Below, piece by piece: positions 39,233-48,703 of a stretch of 64,000 nucleotides of DNA. Position 1 is the stretch's first letter, and every line of letters begins with the position of its first letter. The position numbers and the translations under genes were made by a program. The notes beneath the pieces are model-generated. The model searched no databases and had not been told where the DNA came from. It saw only the letters and a program-made list of their open reading frames with translations. The DNA is from an uncultured Polaribacter sp. Its GTDB lineage: Bacteria > Bacteroidota > Bacteroidia > Flavobacteriales > Flavobacteriaceae. The stretch lies in assembly GCA_943788045.1 (NCBI GenBank), contig CALSOT010000004.1, forward strand, positions 213,858 through 277,857, given 5' to 3'.

Positions 39233-42200
39233 ATGAAAAAAATAATAATACCCATATCTATATTAGCTTTAAGTCTATACTTACTGCATAATTTTAGTAA
39301 AGATAATAGAACAAGTTCTATTGATGCTATTAAGAAAATTCACAAAAAAAATATAGATAATAATCCGTTTAAAGAAACTTTAAAGTTATCTAAAAGCGAA
39401 AGAAAAAGTTTAGGATTAACTCCGAATAAATACAATGAAGAGCAATGGATTCTTAAAATGAATCCTCAATTAGGTAGGCCTACTCCGACAAAACTAGCCG
39501 AATTACAAAAAGAATTAAGACAAAAAAACAAGTATCAATCAAGAACTCCCGGTGATGCCACTGATAATATGTGGATAAACAGAGGACCAAGCAATGTTGG
39601 AGGTAGAACAAGAGCGATGATGTTTGACCCCAATGATCCTAGTGATAATACTGTATTTGCAGGAAGTGTAAGTGGAGGTTTATGGAAAAACAGTAACATT
39701 TCAGACGAAAACTCCGTTTGGGAAAGAGTAGATATTCCAGAAAATTTAGCAATATCAACAATTACTTTTGACCCTAATGATAAGAAAATTTTTTATGTTG
39801 GGACTGGAGAATCTTATGTTGGTCATACCGATGGTTCTGTAAATGGTGATGGCGTATGGAAATCTACGGACGGGGGAAGCACGTGGAATAACGTATTCGG
39901 TGGAAACACAGGTGATAGTTATTTTGTGTCCTCATCTAGTATTTCTGTCGATTATTCTGGTGTTACAACACAATACTCATCCTTTCCGACGACAAATTTT
40001 GGACCAACAATTGACACAACAATTACAGGTGATTTTGTTTTAGCCAATGATAGCTCTGGCAATGCAACAGAAGCATGTAACTCTTTTGGTGCCGATGCTA
40101 TGGGCAAAATTGCTTTAATTCGTAGAGGAGATTGCCAATTTGTACAAAAAGTTAAAAATGCACAAGATGCAGGAGCTATTGGTGTAATAATGATGAACAA
40201 TGTTACTGGAGAACCTATACCAATGGGAGGAGAAGATGCGTCTATAACGATTCCATCTGTGATGATTTCTAAAGGAGATGGAGATATCATAGAAGCAGCT
40301 ATGGCTTCAAATACAATCAGTGGATCTTTAAATCCAGCAGCCGGTAATTTTACTGCTATTGTTGTACCTGGTGCACAACACATAAATGATATTAAAATTA
40401 GGAACATCAATGGAGTATCAGAAATATATGTGGCCGTTGCTGATGCAAGATATGGTACATCAAATGCTGCAACTACAATTGGTGGCTTATCCTATGGGTT
40501 ATATAAATCTTTAAATTCGGGAGCTACTTGGTCAGAGGTAAATATGCCTTTAACTGAGAATGGTAATAAGCATTGCCCAAATGATATTGAAATTGGCTCG
40601 GATGGTCAAATTTGGGTTTCTACAACAGAGAGCAAACTTTATAACGATGGAGGTGGAGAAATATTTTCTTCAGTGGATGGTACTAATTTTGAAAAAAAAT
40701 ATACTGTAAGTGATGGTGGGAGAACTCAGATAGCAATCTCGTCTACAGACCCTAATAAAATATATGTTTTAGCAGAATTAAATGACAATGGATCGGTAGT
40801 CATAAAGAAAACAACAGATGCCTTTACACTATCTTTCTTAGTAAGAAACAAAGCGTTACCAAATGACGCTGATACAGGTATCACAGCTGCCGATTTTACA
40901 AGAGGACAAGCTTTTTATGATTTACTCTTAGAAGTAGATCCTAATAATGATGAGGTTGTTTATACTGGTGGAATAGATTTATTCAAATCTGGAGATGGTG
41001 CTTCTAAATGGACACAGCTTTCTCATTGGTATGGCGGATTTAATTTCCAGGAAGTACATGCCGATCAGCATATTGCCGCATTTGGACATTATGATTCAAA
41101 TAAAGTAATATTTGGAAATGACGGTGGTGTTGCTTATTCTGCTGATGGGGGTACAACCATAGCAGAGAGAACTAATGGACTGATAACCTCTCAATTTTAC
41201 ACAATAGCTGTAGCACCAACCTCTGCCTTTGATGGAGACTATTTTGCCGGAGGGTTGCAAGATAATGGTACACAATTGATTGAAGATGCGAATACAAATT
41301 CTTCTGACAACTCAACTGAGATACAGGGTGGAGATGGAGCTTATACATTCTTTGATCAGGATGGCACAGATAGATACGTAATAGGCAACTATGTGTATAA
41401 TGGGAATATCAACCTTTATAACTTTGATGGTGATAATGTTAATATTAATAATGAAAGTGGCAGTAATGGATCTTTTATAAATCCGCAAGCCTTAGATTCT
41501 AATTTAGATATTTTATATTCTAATTACTCTGCAGGTGGAACAGCTATTATAAAACGATATGCAGGTATTAAATCTAGCAGCACATTAACCAAAACAGATC
41601 TAGTGGATGATCTTTTAACAACTTCACCTACTGCACTTACCGTTTCTACTCATACAAAAAGCTCTTCTACATTGGCTGTTGGTACGGTATTGGGTGATGT
41701 TCTATTAATAGAAAATGCAGAAAGTGCAACACCAACATGGACAGGCTTAGATCAAAACATGTTAGTGGGTAGTGTATCTGATATAGAGTTCGGACAAACA
41801 GAAAATGACATCTTTGTCACTATGCATAACTACGGTGTTAATAATGTCTGGTATAGTAACGATAAAGGAAATACTTGGCAAGCCAAAGATGGTAATTTAC
41901 CTGACCTACCAGTAAAAACAATTTTACAAAACCCACTAAATTTAGAGGAAGTAATTATTGGTACAGAATTAGGTGTTTGGTATACGGCCAACTTCTCTAA
42001 TGAAAATCCTACGTGGGAAACATCTTATAACGGTATGAGTAATGTTAAAGTATTAGACTTAGATTTAAGAGATGACAATATGGTATTTGCCGCTACGCAC
42101 GGTAGAGGAGTTTTTTCTGGACAATTTACCGCAGAATCACTTAGCTTAGATACCAGCGCATTTACTGCTTCCGAAATAAAGGTATTTCCAACAGTTTCAA

Positions 42201-42409
42201 ATGGAGAACTTTTTATAACATCAGCAAATAATATTGAAAAAACTGCATTAAATGTATTCAATATAACAGGCCAAAATGTTTATTCTAAAACAGTAAATAT
42301 TTCTAATGATAAAACAGCTCTAAATTTAACTAGTTTAAAATCTGGAATCTATTTTATTCAGATTGGAAAAGAAAACCAAAATAAATCTCATAAAATCATT
42401 ATCGAGTAA
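39233..42409 (+). CDS. T9SS-exported beta-propeller protein with PA domain
   Basis: A 1058-residue exported protein. The start is placed at the ATG giving MKKIIIPISILALSLYLLH (signal sequence), not at an upstream in-frame ATG inside the terminator. Asp-box/BNR-type repeats occur throughout (KSTDGGSTW, KSLNSGATW, SNDKGNTW), as in sortilin-like propellers. A PA (protease-associated) domain is inserted at about residues 260-365 (GKIALIRRGDCQFVQKVKNAQ, GAIGVIMMNN). The end (about 985-1058) is a T9SS type A sorting domain (IKVFPTVSNGELFI, LKSGIYFIQI). No protease or hydrolase active site is visible. It lies downstream of the SusCD operon but after a terminator. Confidence 0.85.
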   Translation: MKKIIIPISILALSLYLLHNFSKDNRTSSIDAIKKIHKKNIDNNPFKETLKLSKSERKSLGLTPNKYNEEQWILKMNPQLGRPTPTKLAELQKELRQKNKYQSRTPGDATDNMWINRGPSNVGGRTRAMMFDPNDPSDNTVFAGSVSGGLWKNSNISDENSVWERVDIPENLAISTITFDPNDKKIFYVGTGESYVGHTDGSVNGDGVWKSTDGGSTWNNVFGGNTGDSYFVSSSSISVDYSGVTTQYSSFPTTNFGPTIDTTITGDFVLANDSSGNATEACNSFGADAMGKIALIRRGDCQFVQKVKNAQDAGAIGVIMMNNVTGEPIPMGGEDASITIPSVMISKGDGDIIEAAMASNTISGSLNPAAGNFTAIVVPGAQHINDIKIRNINGVSEIYVAVADARYGTSNAATTIGGLSYGLYKSLNSGATWSEVNMPLTENGNKHCPNDIEIGSDGQIWVSTTESKLYNDGGGEIFSSVDGTNFEKKYTVSDGGRTQIAISSTDPNKIYVLAELNDNGSVVIKKTTDAFTLSFLVRNKALPNDADTGITAADFTRGQAFYDLLLEVDPNNDEVVYTGGIDLFKSGDGASKWTQLSHWYGGFNFQEVHADQHIAAFGHYDSNKVIFGNDGGVAYSADGGTTIAERTNGLITSQFYTIAVAPTSAFDGDYFAGGLQDNGTQLIEDANTNSSDNSTEIQGGDGAYTFFDQDGTDRYVIGNYVYNGNINLYNFDGDNVNINNESGSNGSFINPQALDSNLDILYSNYSAGGTAIIKRYAGIKSSSTLTKTDLVDDLLTTSPTALTVSTHTKSSSTLAVGTVLGDVLLIENAESATPTWTGLDQNMLVGSVSDIEFGQTENDIFVTMHNYGVNNVWYSNDKGNTWQAKDGNLPDLPVKTILQNPLNLEEVIIGTELGVWYTANFSNENPTWETSYNGMSNVKVLDLDLRDDNMVFAATHGRGVFSGQFTAESLSLDTSAFTASEIKVFPTVSNGELFITSANNIEKTALNVFNITGQNVYSKTVNISNDKTALNLTSLKSGIYFIQIGKENQNKSHKIIIE

Positions 42410-42433
42410 TTCGTTTTCTCAATTTCATAATAG

Positions 42434-42470
42434 AAAACCACCAAAATAAATCTCTTTTGGTGGTTTTTTT
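42434..42470 (+). terminator. Intrinsic terminator after the propeller gene
   Basis: A 13-bp perfect inverted repeat, AAAACCACCAAAA with TTTTGGTGGTTTT, loop of 8, followed by more T. Confidence 0.9.
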
Positions 42471-42487
42471 ATGCTCATTATTTAGCA

Positions 42488-42495
42488 TACCTTTG
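42488..42495 (+). promoter_or_regulatory. Promoter -7 element directly before rlmB
   Basis: TACCTTTG matches TAnnTTTG. It ends only 4 bp before the rlmB ATG, so transcription would start at or within a base or two of the start codon, a leaderless mRNA. Confidence 0.5.
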
Positions 42496-42499
42496 CCAC

Positions 42500-43243
42500 A
42501 TGACAACAGAAACAACAAATATTTTCGGGCTAAGAGCGATTATCGAAGCAATTGAAAGTGGTTCGACCATCAATAAAATATATCTTCAAAAAGGACTTAG
42601 AGGCGAACTATTTTATGAACTTAATAAGTTAATTAAATCTGAAAACCTTACAACAAGCATCGTTCCTGTTGAAAAATTAGATAGACTATCAAAAAATAGC
42701 AATCATCAAGGAGCCGTTGCACAAATATCACCAGTTGAATTCTATGATTTAGAACAACTTATAGAGAAAACAATTGAGAGCGGTGCAACCCCTTTGTTTT
42801 TGCTTCTAGATCAATTATCTGATGTTCGAAATTTTGGCGCTATTATTAGAACCGCAGAATGTACGGGTGTGAATGGAATTATTATTCAAAAAAATGGAAG
42901 TGCTCCTGTAAACGCTGAAACCATAAAAACTTCTGCAGGTGCGGCTTTTAAAATACCAATTTGTAAAGTAGACCATATAAAAGATGCTTTGTTCTTATTG
43001 CAAGCTTCAGACATTAAAACTGTGGCTGCCACAGAAAAAACAGAAGACTCACTTTACGATGTAAGTTTAAACCAGCCTATTGCTATCGTAATGGGATCTG
43101 AACACAGAGGTGTAAACCCGTCTATACTTAAAATGGTAGATTACAAAGCAAAATTACCATTATTAGGTGACATCGCATCTTTAAATGTTTCTGTTGCTTG
43201 TGGCGTATTCTTGTATGAAACCGTTAGACAGAGAATCAATTAA
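42500..43243 (+). CDS. rlmB: TrmH-family 23S rRNA 2'-O-methyltransferase (RlmB-like)
   Basis: SPOUT methyltransferase that 2'-O-methylates a guanosine in 23S rRNA using SAM. 247 residues: an L30e-like substrate-binding domain (1-75) and the SPOUT domain with motif 1 (DQLSDVRNFGAIIRTAE), motif 2 (IAIVMGSEHRGV) and motif 3 (PLLGDIASLNVSVACGVFLYE), which form the knot. The start is likely right because homologues start with a similar IFGLRAIIEAI helix. It overlaps the convergent rhomboid gene by 4 bp. The methylation target is inferred from family. Confidence 0.88.
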   Translation: MTTETTNIFGLRAIIEAIESGSTINKIYLQKGLRGELFYELNKLIKSENLTTSIVPVEKLDRLSKNSNHQGAVAQISPVEFYDLEQLIEKTIESGATPLFLLLDQLSDVRNFGAIIRTAECTGVNGIIIQKNGSAPVNAETIKTSAGAAFKIPICKVDHIKDALFLLQASDIKTVAATEKTEDSLYDVSLNQPIAIVMGSEHRGVNPSILKMVDYKAKLPLLGDIASLNVSVACGVFLYETVRQRIN

Positions 43244-43911
43244 AAATTTTCTTCTAGCTTTTCAACTATTTCTGGTGGGGAAAAGTTCCCATTTTCGTCA
43301 AATAAATCGTCAAATTCTGTTTGCGAAAATTGATGTTCCTCTTTTACAATTCCTTTATTTCTGTATCGAATTGCAAAATATAATCCCACCAAAAATCCAG
43401 ATAAATGTCCTTCCCAGGAGATACCGTCTTTAATTGGTAACACATACCAAATCATACTACCATAAAGAAATATAACAATAAAAGAAAGCGCTACTAATCT
43501 GTAGTGCTTTTTTATTATACCACTAAAAAAAACGAAACTAAAAAGTAAATAAACAACGCCACTTGCCCCAATATGGTAAGATTCTCTGGCAATACACCAA
43601 GTAAAAAAACCTGTGCATACAGCCCCCAATAATAGCACTTTATAAGCAACATCTCTATAAAAATAAAAAAGACTACTTAACAGCACAAATAAGGGTATGG
43701 AATTATTAAAAAGATGACTTGTATTACTATGTATAAAATGTGTTAAAAAAACACCTCTAAAGCCTTCAAGTGTTCTAGGAAAAACCCCATACTTATTAAA
43801 GTTGAAGTTAAAATTTATTTCAACCCAATAAATGAACCATATTGCGATTACATAGGTTATTGGAATTAAAAAAATTGATTTCGATTTTTTTAGTTGATTG
43901 TCATCTTTCAT
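43240..43911 (-). CDS. Rhomboid-family intramembrane serine protease
   Basis: A 223-residue six-helix membrane protease that cuts transmembrane substrates. The start is set at the ATG giving MKDDNQLKKSKS; the 15 upstream in-frame codons are not needed. The catalytic Ser117 (GASG) and His169 (WEGHLSGF), and the oxyanion-region HSNTSHLFNN (61-70), are all present. The C-terminal cytosolic tail is acidic. It is convergent with rlmB and divergent from rarA. Confidence 0.9.
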   Translation of the reverse strand: MKDDNQLKKSKSIFLIPITYVIAIWFIYWVEINFNFNFNKYGVFPRTLEGFRGVFLTHFIHSNTSHLFNNSIPLFVLLSSLFYFYRDVAYKVLLLGAVCTGFFTWCIARESYHIGASGVVYLLFSFVFFSGIIKKHYRLVALSFIVIFLYGSMIWYVLPIKDGISWEGHLSGFLVGLYFAIRYRNKGIVKEEHQFSQTEFDDLFDENGNFSPPEIVEKLEENF

Positions 43912-43988
43912 CTGACCTAAAAATAACAAAAATAGAACCAAATACAATTTATACAATTATTGACAGAAATCTTTGTTATTTTTACGAG

Positions 43989-45260
43989 ATGAATGAACCT
44001 TTGGCAGAAAGAATTAGACCTAAAACGCTTAAAGACTATATTAGTCAACAACATTTAGTTGGTAAAAACGGTGTTTTAACTAATTTAATTAAAAAAGGCA
44101 TTATTCCTTCTTTAATTTTATGGGGGCCTCCAGGTATTGGAAAAACAACTTTAGCTAATATTATTGCAGAAGAATCTGGCAGACCATTTTACACCTTAAG
44201 TGCCATTAGTTCTGGAGTAAAAGATGTTAGAGAAATTATTGAAAAAGCGAAAAAAGGCGGTGGTTTATTCACTGCAAAAAACCCTATTTTATTTATTGAT
44301 GAAATTCATAGATTTAGCAAATCACAACAAGATTCTCTTTTAGGTGCTGTAGAAAAAGGTTGGGTTACTTTAATTGGTGCAACCACAGAAAACCCTAGTT
44401 TTGAAGTGATACCTGCCCTACTCTCTCGCTGTCAAGTATATATTTTAAATTCTTTTGATAAAAACGATTTGGTAGCCTTGTTGCATCGTGCCATGAAAAA
44501 GGATGTGTTTTTATCAAGCAAAAAGATAACCTTAAAAGAAACGGATGCCTTATTGCAAGTGTCTAGTGGTGATGCTAGAAAGCTTTTAAATATTTTTGAA
44601 TTATTAGTTTCTGCAGAGGATGCTATTGAAATTACAAATGCTTTAGTTTTAGAAAAAATACAGAAGAATACTGTAAGATATGATAAAACAGGAGAGCAAC
44701 ATTACGACATAATTTCTGCTTTTATAAAGTCTATTAGAGGTGGCGATCCCAATGGCGCTGTCTATTGGTTAGCAAGAATGATTGAAGGAGGTGAAGATGT
44801 TAAATTTATTGCGCGAAGATTACTTATTGCTGCTTCGGAAGACATCGGAAATGCAAATCCTACAGCTTTAATATTGGCAAACAACACCTTTCAGGCCGTT
44901 TCTGTCATTGGAAACCCTGAATCTAGAATTATTCTAAGTCAATGTGCTGTCTACTTGGCAAACTCCCCAAAAAGTAACGCATCCTACATGGCAATAAATA
45001 AAGCAATTGGACTAGTGAAATCTACTGGCGATTTATCAATACCATTACACCTAAGAAACGCTCCAACAAAATTGATGCAGGATCTAGATTATGGTAAAAA
45101 CTATAAATACGCTCATAATTATGAAAATAATTTTATAGAGCAAGAGTTTTTACCTGATGAGATTTCAGGCACAAAATTATATGAACCTGGCAATAATGCA
45201 AGGGAAAATAACTTTAGAAAAACCTTGAAAGATAATTGGAAAAACAAATATGATTATTAA
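43989..45260 (+). CDS. rarA: Replication-associated recombination protein RarA (MgsA)
   Basis: AAA+ ATPase acting at stalled replication forks, related to clamp loaders. 423 residues from the ATG giving [14 protein letters not shown], a typical RarA N terminus; a 49-codon upstream extension overlapping the rhomboid gene is rejected. Walker A GPPGIGKT (46-53), Walker B LFIDEIH (101-107), sensor [10 protein letters not shown], and the C-terminal tetramerisation domain with [19 protein letters not shown]. It overlaps the convergent envelope gene by 4 bp. Confidence 0.95.
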   Translation: MNEPLAERIRPKTLKDYISQQHLVGKNGVLTNLIKKGIIPSLILWGPPGIGKTTLANIIAEESGRPFYTLSAISSGVKDVREIIEKAKKGGGLFTAKNPILFIDEIHRFSKSQQDSLLGAVEKGWVTLIGATTENPSFEVIPALLSRCQVYILNSFDKNDLVALLHRAMKKDVFLSSKKITLKETDALLQVSSGDARKLLNIFELLVSAEDAIEITNALVLEKIQKNTVRYDKTGEQHYDIISAFIKSIRGGDPNGAVYWLARMIEGGEDVKFIARRLLIAASEDIGNANPTALILANNTFQAVSVIGNPESRIILSQCAVYLANSPKSNASYMAINKAIGLVKSTGDLSIPLHLRNAPTKLMQDLDYGKNYKYAHNYENNFIEQEFLPDEISGTKLYEPGNNARENNFRKTLKDNWKNKYDY

Positions 45261-46036
45261 AATTTAATATCAAACTGTTTTACCACTAATTGATCATTCT
45301 CATAATATTCAGCAATCCAAATATTTTTGTTTTTAAACATAATTCCGTGTTTACCTTTTAGTATAAATACATCAATTAAATTTGTTTTTAAAATTTCAAA
45401 AACAATTGCAGGCTTTGTATTTACTAATTGAAACCCATTCGGTTTTACTTGGGCATATAACGTTTCTATAGGATTTGAAACGAGTTTTTTAACTACAACA
45501 GGCTCTTTTATCTCAGGAATAACTTTTGCTTGAATAGTTTTCTTTATTGGCAGCTCAACCCCACTCTCACTATTTTCATTGACCAAAACATCTTTTACCT
45601 CTGGGTTGTATCCGTATTCTATATCAGACATCGTGCTATATGCATTCCTAATAGCTTCGTGATATCCTTTTTTATAATCTTTCTCCTTGCTTTTACCCTC
45701 CTCTGACGAATAGACAACCTTACCATAACAGTCTTCTAATTCTATTTTATTTTTTACAACAAATAAACTAGAGGTTGATTTAACAGCAGCAGTTAAAGCT
45801 AAACATCTATTTTCTGACAACTCTGTAGGAAATTGTTCATTACTTAAAAAAACTGTAAACCCTTTTTTTTGTAATAAAAACTTGGTTAGAGAACTTGTTT
45901 GATATTGATCTTGTTCTTTTAAAAAATCGAACCTGTCTTGAACAATTATATATTTAAAATTATTGATTGCTGTATTTTGACTGTAAGCAGACATTGCTAT
46001 AACAAGTAATAAGCTAAATACTATTTTTTTAATCAT
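45257..46036 (-). CDS. Secreted protein of unknown function
   Basis: A 259-residue protein with a signal peptide (MIKKIVFSLLLVIAMSAYSQ). The mature N-terminal half (YIIVQDRFDFLKEQDQYQTSSLTKFLLQKKGF) is conserved-looking; the C-terminal half is beta-rich and ends [10 protein letters not shown] recognise no enzyme motif. It is the last of four minus-strand genes (yjjG, a lipoprotein, a DUF5723 protein, this one), 1 bp after the DUF5723 gene, so it likely acts in the envelope with them. Confidence 0.75.
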   Translation of the reverse strand: MIKKIVFSLLLVIAMSAYSQNTAINNFKYIIVQDRFDFLKEQDQYQTSSLTKFLLQKKGFTVFLSNEQFPTELSENRCLALTAAVKSTSSLFVVKNKIELEDCYGKVVYSSEEGKSKEKDYKKGYHEAIRNAYSTMSDIEYGYNPEVKDVLVNENSESGVELPIKKTIQAKVIPEIKEPVVVKKLVSNPIETLYAQVKPNGFQLVNTKPAIVFEILKTNLIDVFILKGKHGIMFKNKNIWIAEYYENDQLVVKQFDIKF

Positions 46037-46037
46037 T

Positions 46038-47417
46038 TTAATTGAATATTATATTGATTCCTAATTGTAAAGAAATGCTATTTGCGGACGCAATATCGCT
46101 AAATTGCGCGATATTATCTACCATACCGTAAAAATTTATTTTTCCTATTTGGGCAGATAGAGCAGCCCCTATATTGTAGAACGAATAATCATCTATCGTA
46201 TAGGTAAATTTTGCTTGTAATTTTTCTGAAAATGATTTTTCAAAGAAGCCCGTTAATGCCAACTGAGAAACTAAAGGCCTAAAAACAGAGTAAAGTTGCA
46301 CTCCTAGTGCATTTCTATAAAAATCTTTGTAGCTATTATCATAACAACGTTTACTTCTTTTTTGACCAAAACTATATTTTATAGAGGTATTTAGTTTGGT
46401 AGGTCTCCATGAAATATATGAATCTTGATTCTCTCCATTAGGCACTTTTTCTGTAAAATCGTTTTCTAGATCGCTCCAATAGTTTATTGAATTATCAGGA
46501 TTATAACCAAATTCAATACCATCAAACGTGTAACTTCCTTTTATTGAATAATTTTTAATATTTTTTTTATGATTCATAAAACCAAGATCTACAATACTTC
46601 CTGTAAACTCCAGTTGATCTGAAAGATGCAAGGTAAAACCAACATCGATACCAATACCTGAATTAGAACCCAAAAAAGTATTACCTAAATACGTTTTTGG
46701 ATTATCAATATATTCATCATTGGCAACTACACCTGAGGTTCTTAAATTTACATCTAGATTATCCAAATAATGAGCATAAATATTATCAGTCCCATTCACT
46801 GTAGTAAAGGTTCCTGAATTGTTTGTGCTTTCTATATTTAATGCTGAGGAGTAAATTTTAAATCTTGCGCCAAAAGTAAATCTATCGCTAACTTGCCTGG
46901 TAATTCCGAGATGAAGAACCCCTAAAGCGTCTGCCTTAAATAATACTTGAGATACATCGAAATTTTTATTTAAATATTTTGAGTTCCCTTCTATTATTAA
47001 ACTTAATGGATCTTTGGGTATATATAAAATTGCATCAATTTCTTGATAGAAACCAAAACTAACGTAGTTTTTATCATTTAATCTAAAACCTGCATTTAAA
47101 ATTTCTATTTGAGTGTTGAGCTTAATGTTGTCTTTTGTTGTTAATTTATTTAAAACGGCAGAAACCTTATCGTTAATAGATCTATTATCAACAGTAAATA
47201 AATCTGAGACAGTAAAACCTGTAGCACCAAATTCAGCAGAAAAACCGGATAATAAAGGAAGACCAACATGAAATTTATAATTTGTTTCAGCACCTGGGTT
47301 TAAAAGTAAAGTTTGTGGAAGCTCAGCAAAGCCGTAAAGTAATTGCTTGTTTTGGCTAAAAGTTTTAACGGCCAAAACAATAAAAAATAAAAGCAGTAAT
47401 TTTTTTATTTTAAACAT
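46038..47417 (-). CDS. DUF5723-like outer-membrane beta-barrel protein
   Basis: A 459-residue exported protein with a signal peptide ending near TFSQ. It opens with LPQTLLLNPGAETNYKFHVGLPLLSG, the pattern of the DUF5723 family, and shows alternating strands to the end (LQLGINIIFN), in line with a barrel of the FadL/PorV-like type. Function of the family is unknown. It overlaps the upstream lipoprotein gene by 8 bp and is 1 bp from the downstream gene. Confidence 0.75.
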   Translation of the reverse strand: MFKIKKLLLLFFIVLAVKTFSQNKQLLYGFAELPQTLLLNPGAETNYKFHVGLPLLSGFSAEFGATGFTVSDLFTVDNRSINDKVSAVLNKLTTKDNIKLNTQIEILNAGFRLNDKNYVSFGFYQEIDAILYIPKDPLSLIIEGNSKYLNKNFDVSQVLFKADALGVLHLGITRQVSDRFTFGARFKIYSSALNIESTNNSGTFTTVNGTDNIYAHYLDNLDVNLRTSGVVANDEYIDNPKTYLGNTFLGSNSGIGIDVGFTLHLSDQLEFTGSIVDLGFMNHKKNIKNYSIKGSYTFDGIEFGYNPDNSINYWSDLENDFTEKVPNGENQDSYISWRPTKLNTSIKYSFGQKRSKRCYDNSYKDFYRNALGVQLYSVFRPLVSQLALTGFFEKSFSEKLQAKFTYTIDDYSFYNIGAALSAQIGKINFYGMVDNIAQFSDIASANSISLQLGINIIFN

Positions 47418-47946
47418 TCACATAAATTTTTATTGAAGATTTAAATTCAAACTCTGTTTTAGCTGAAGCATCTAGAGGAACTGCAGAGTTATCTAATATT
47501 AATACTTTAATCTTTGTTGTGGTTTTTATATTTGGATTTGTGCTAACTTCTATCGTTTCATCAAACGTATAGTTCAAATTATTAGCATTTACTTTAAGAT
47601 CATTAAAACGATGCGTTACATTCATGTTATCATCTAAAAATGATATTTGTATTGTTAAATCCCTATCAAACTCATTTTTTATTTCAACATTAAAATCTAA
47701 TTTCAGTAATTTATCTCTTGCATAACTATTTTCTAAACCCCTAAAATCGGTTATATCTGATATTTCAGGTAGTTGCAAACCAGCCTGATTAAAGAACTGT
47801 GGAGGTGAAATTGTAAAATAAGTCAGGGAAACCGTATATTCTGGTGAAATACTATACTCTTCTATCTGCGAGAAATCTAAGTTATTGACACACGATGTAA
47901 TTACAAAAAAACAAAACAACATTGCACTTAATTTCTTGATTACCAT
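47410..47946 (-). CDS. Lipoprotein of unknown function
   Basis: A 178-residue lipoprotein with lipobox VITSC (Cys about 19). The mature part has an FDRDLTIQISFLDDN-containing beta sandwich that looks like an LEA/immunoglobulin-like domain. It overlaps the DUF5723 gene by 8 bp and lies 32 bp after yjjG. The tight overlap suggests a lipoprotein-barrel pair. Confidence 0.75.
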   Translation of the reverse strand: MVIKKLSAMLFCFFVITSCVNNLDFSQIEEYSISPEYTVSLTYFTISPPQFFNQAGLQLPEISDITDFRGLENSYARDKLLKLDFNVEIKNEFDRDLTIQISFLDDNMNVTHRFNDLKVNANNLNYTFDETIEVSTNPNIKTTTKIKVLILDNSAVPLDASAKTEFEFKSSIKIYVNV

Positions 47947-47978
47947 GCGAATTATATTTATTTTAAAACGATATATGT

Positions 47979-48665
47979 TTAAAGATATTGTTTTATTTCG
48001 ATAAGAGAGGTAACAGAAATGAAATTATTGCTTTTTATTATCTGATTTTCGAAATTACAATGAATGGCTTTCATACCAACTTTTAATGCTCCGTTAATAT
48101 CAGCCTCTAAATTATCTCCAATCATAATTGAATTTTCTTTATCGGCTTTAGCTGCTTGTAAAGCAAAATTAAAAACTTTAGCATTTGGTTTTTTAACACC
48201 AACAGATTCAGATGTAACTACTTTGTCGAAATAATGATGGATTTTAGAATTAATCATTTTTTTACTCTGAATTTCTTCAAAACCATTGGTAATAATATGC
48301 AGTTTATATTTATCTTTTAAATAATCTAAAATTTCAAATGTGCCATCAAAAAGGTGATTAAAATCTGCTAAAAATTCTATGTATTGATTTGCAATTAAAC
48401 CAATCATGTCGTCTGAAATAACGTAATTAATTGCATCAAATGTCTTTTTTAATCTACCGTACCTCAGCGCTTCTTTTGTTACTTTTTCTTCTCTATACAA
48501 TTTCCAATACTCAAAATTTATAGGCCTATATACTTCTAAAAAAGAAGCTAAATCGATATCAATATTATTTAATAAAAAAACTTTTTGAAAAGTTAAATCA
48601 GAATTTTTTTCAAAATCCCATAAAGTATGATCTAAGTCAAAGAAGACGTGCTGTATCTGTTTCAT
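47979..48665 (-). CDS. YjjG-family HAD nucleotidase
   Basis: A haloacid dehalogenase-type phosphatase of 228 residues, in the group that dephosphorylates noncanonical pyrimidine nucleotides. Motif I FDLDHTLWDF (Asp10, Asp12), motif II ITNG, motif III Lys in VGVKKPNAKVF and motif IV MIGDNLEADINGA are all present, with a helical cap between motifs I and II. It is the first gene of a four-gene minus-strand unit and diverges from the flippase gene with only 38 bp between them. Confidence 0.88.
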   Translation of the reverse strand: MKQIQHVFFDLDHTLWDFEKNSDLTFQKVFLLNNIDIDLASFLEVYRPINFEYWKLYREEKVTKEALRYGRLKKTFDAINYVISDDMIGLIANQYIEFLADFNHLFDGTFEILDYLKDKYKLHIITNGFEEIQSKKMINSKIHHYFDKVVTSESVGVKKPNAKVFNFALQAAKADKENSIMIGDNLEADINGALKVGMKAIHCNFENQIIKSNNFISVTSLIEIKQYL

Positions 48666-48671
48666 TTACAT

Positions 48672-48697
48672 TATATTTGAAGTCATAAGAATATGAC
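48672..48697 (+). promoter_or_regulatory. Promoter -7 element and adjacent inverted repeat
   Basis: TATATTTG (48672-48679) matches TAnnTTTG and faces the flippase gene 24 bp away. Immediately after it is GTCATA-AGAA-TATGAC (48682-48697), a perfect 6-bp inverted repeat lying across the expected transcription start, a possible operator. The whole divergent region is 38 bp. Confidence 0.5.
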
Positions 48698-48703
48698 CTT
48701 AAT

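Noticed and set aside
39952..40410. Minus-strand ORF of 152 codons inside the propeller gene
   Set aside because: Antisense shadow of the PA-domain coding sequence; no signal or motif of its own.
43842..43988. A 49-codon N-terminal extension of RarA
   Set aside because: It lies inside the rhomboid gene on the other strand, has no RarA-like sequence, and the ATG at 43989 gives the normal RarA N terminus.
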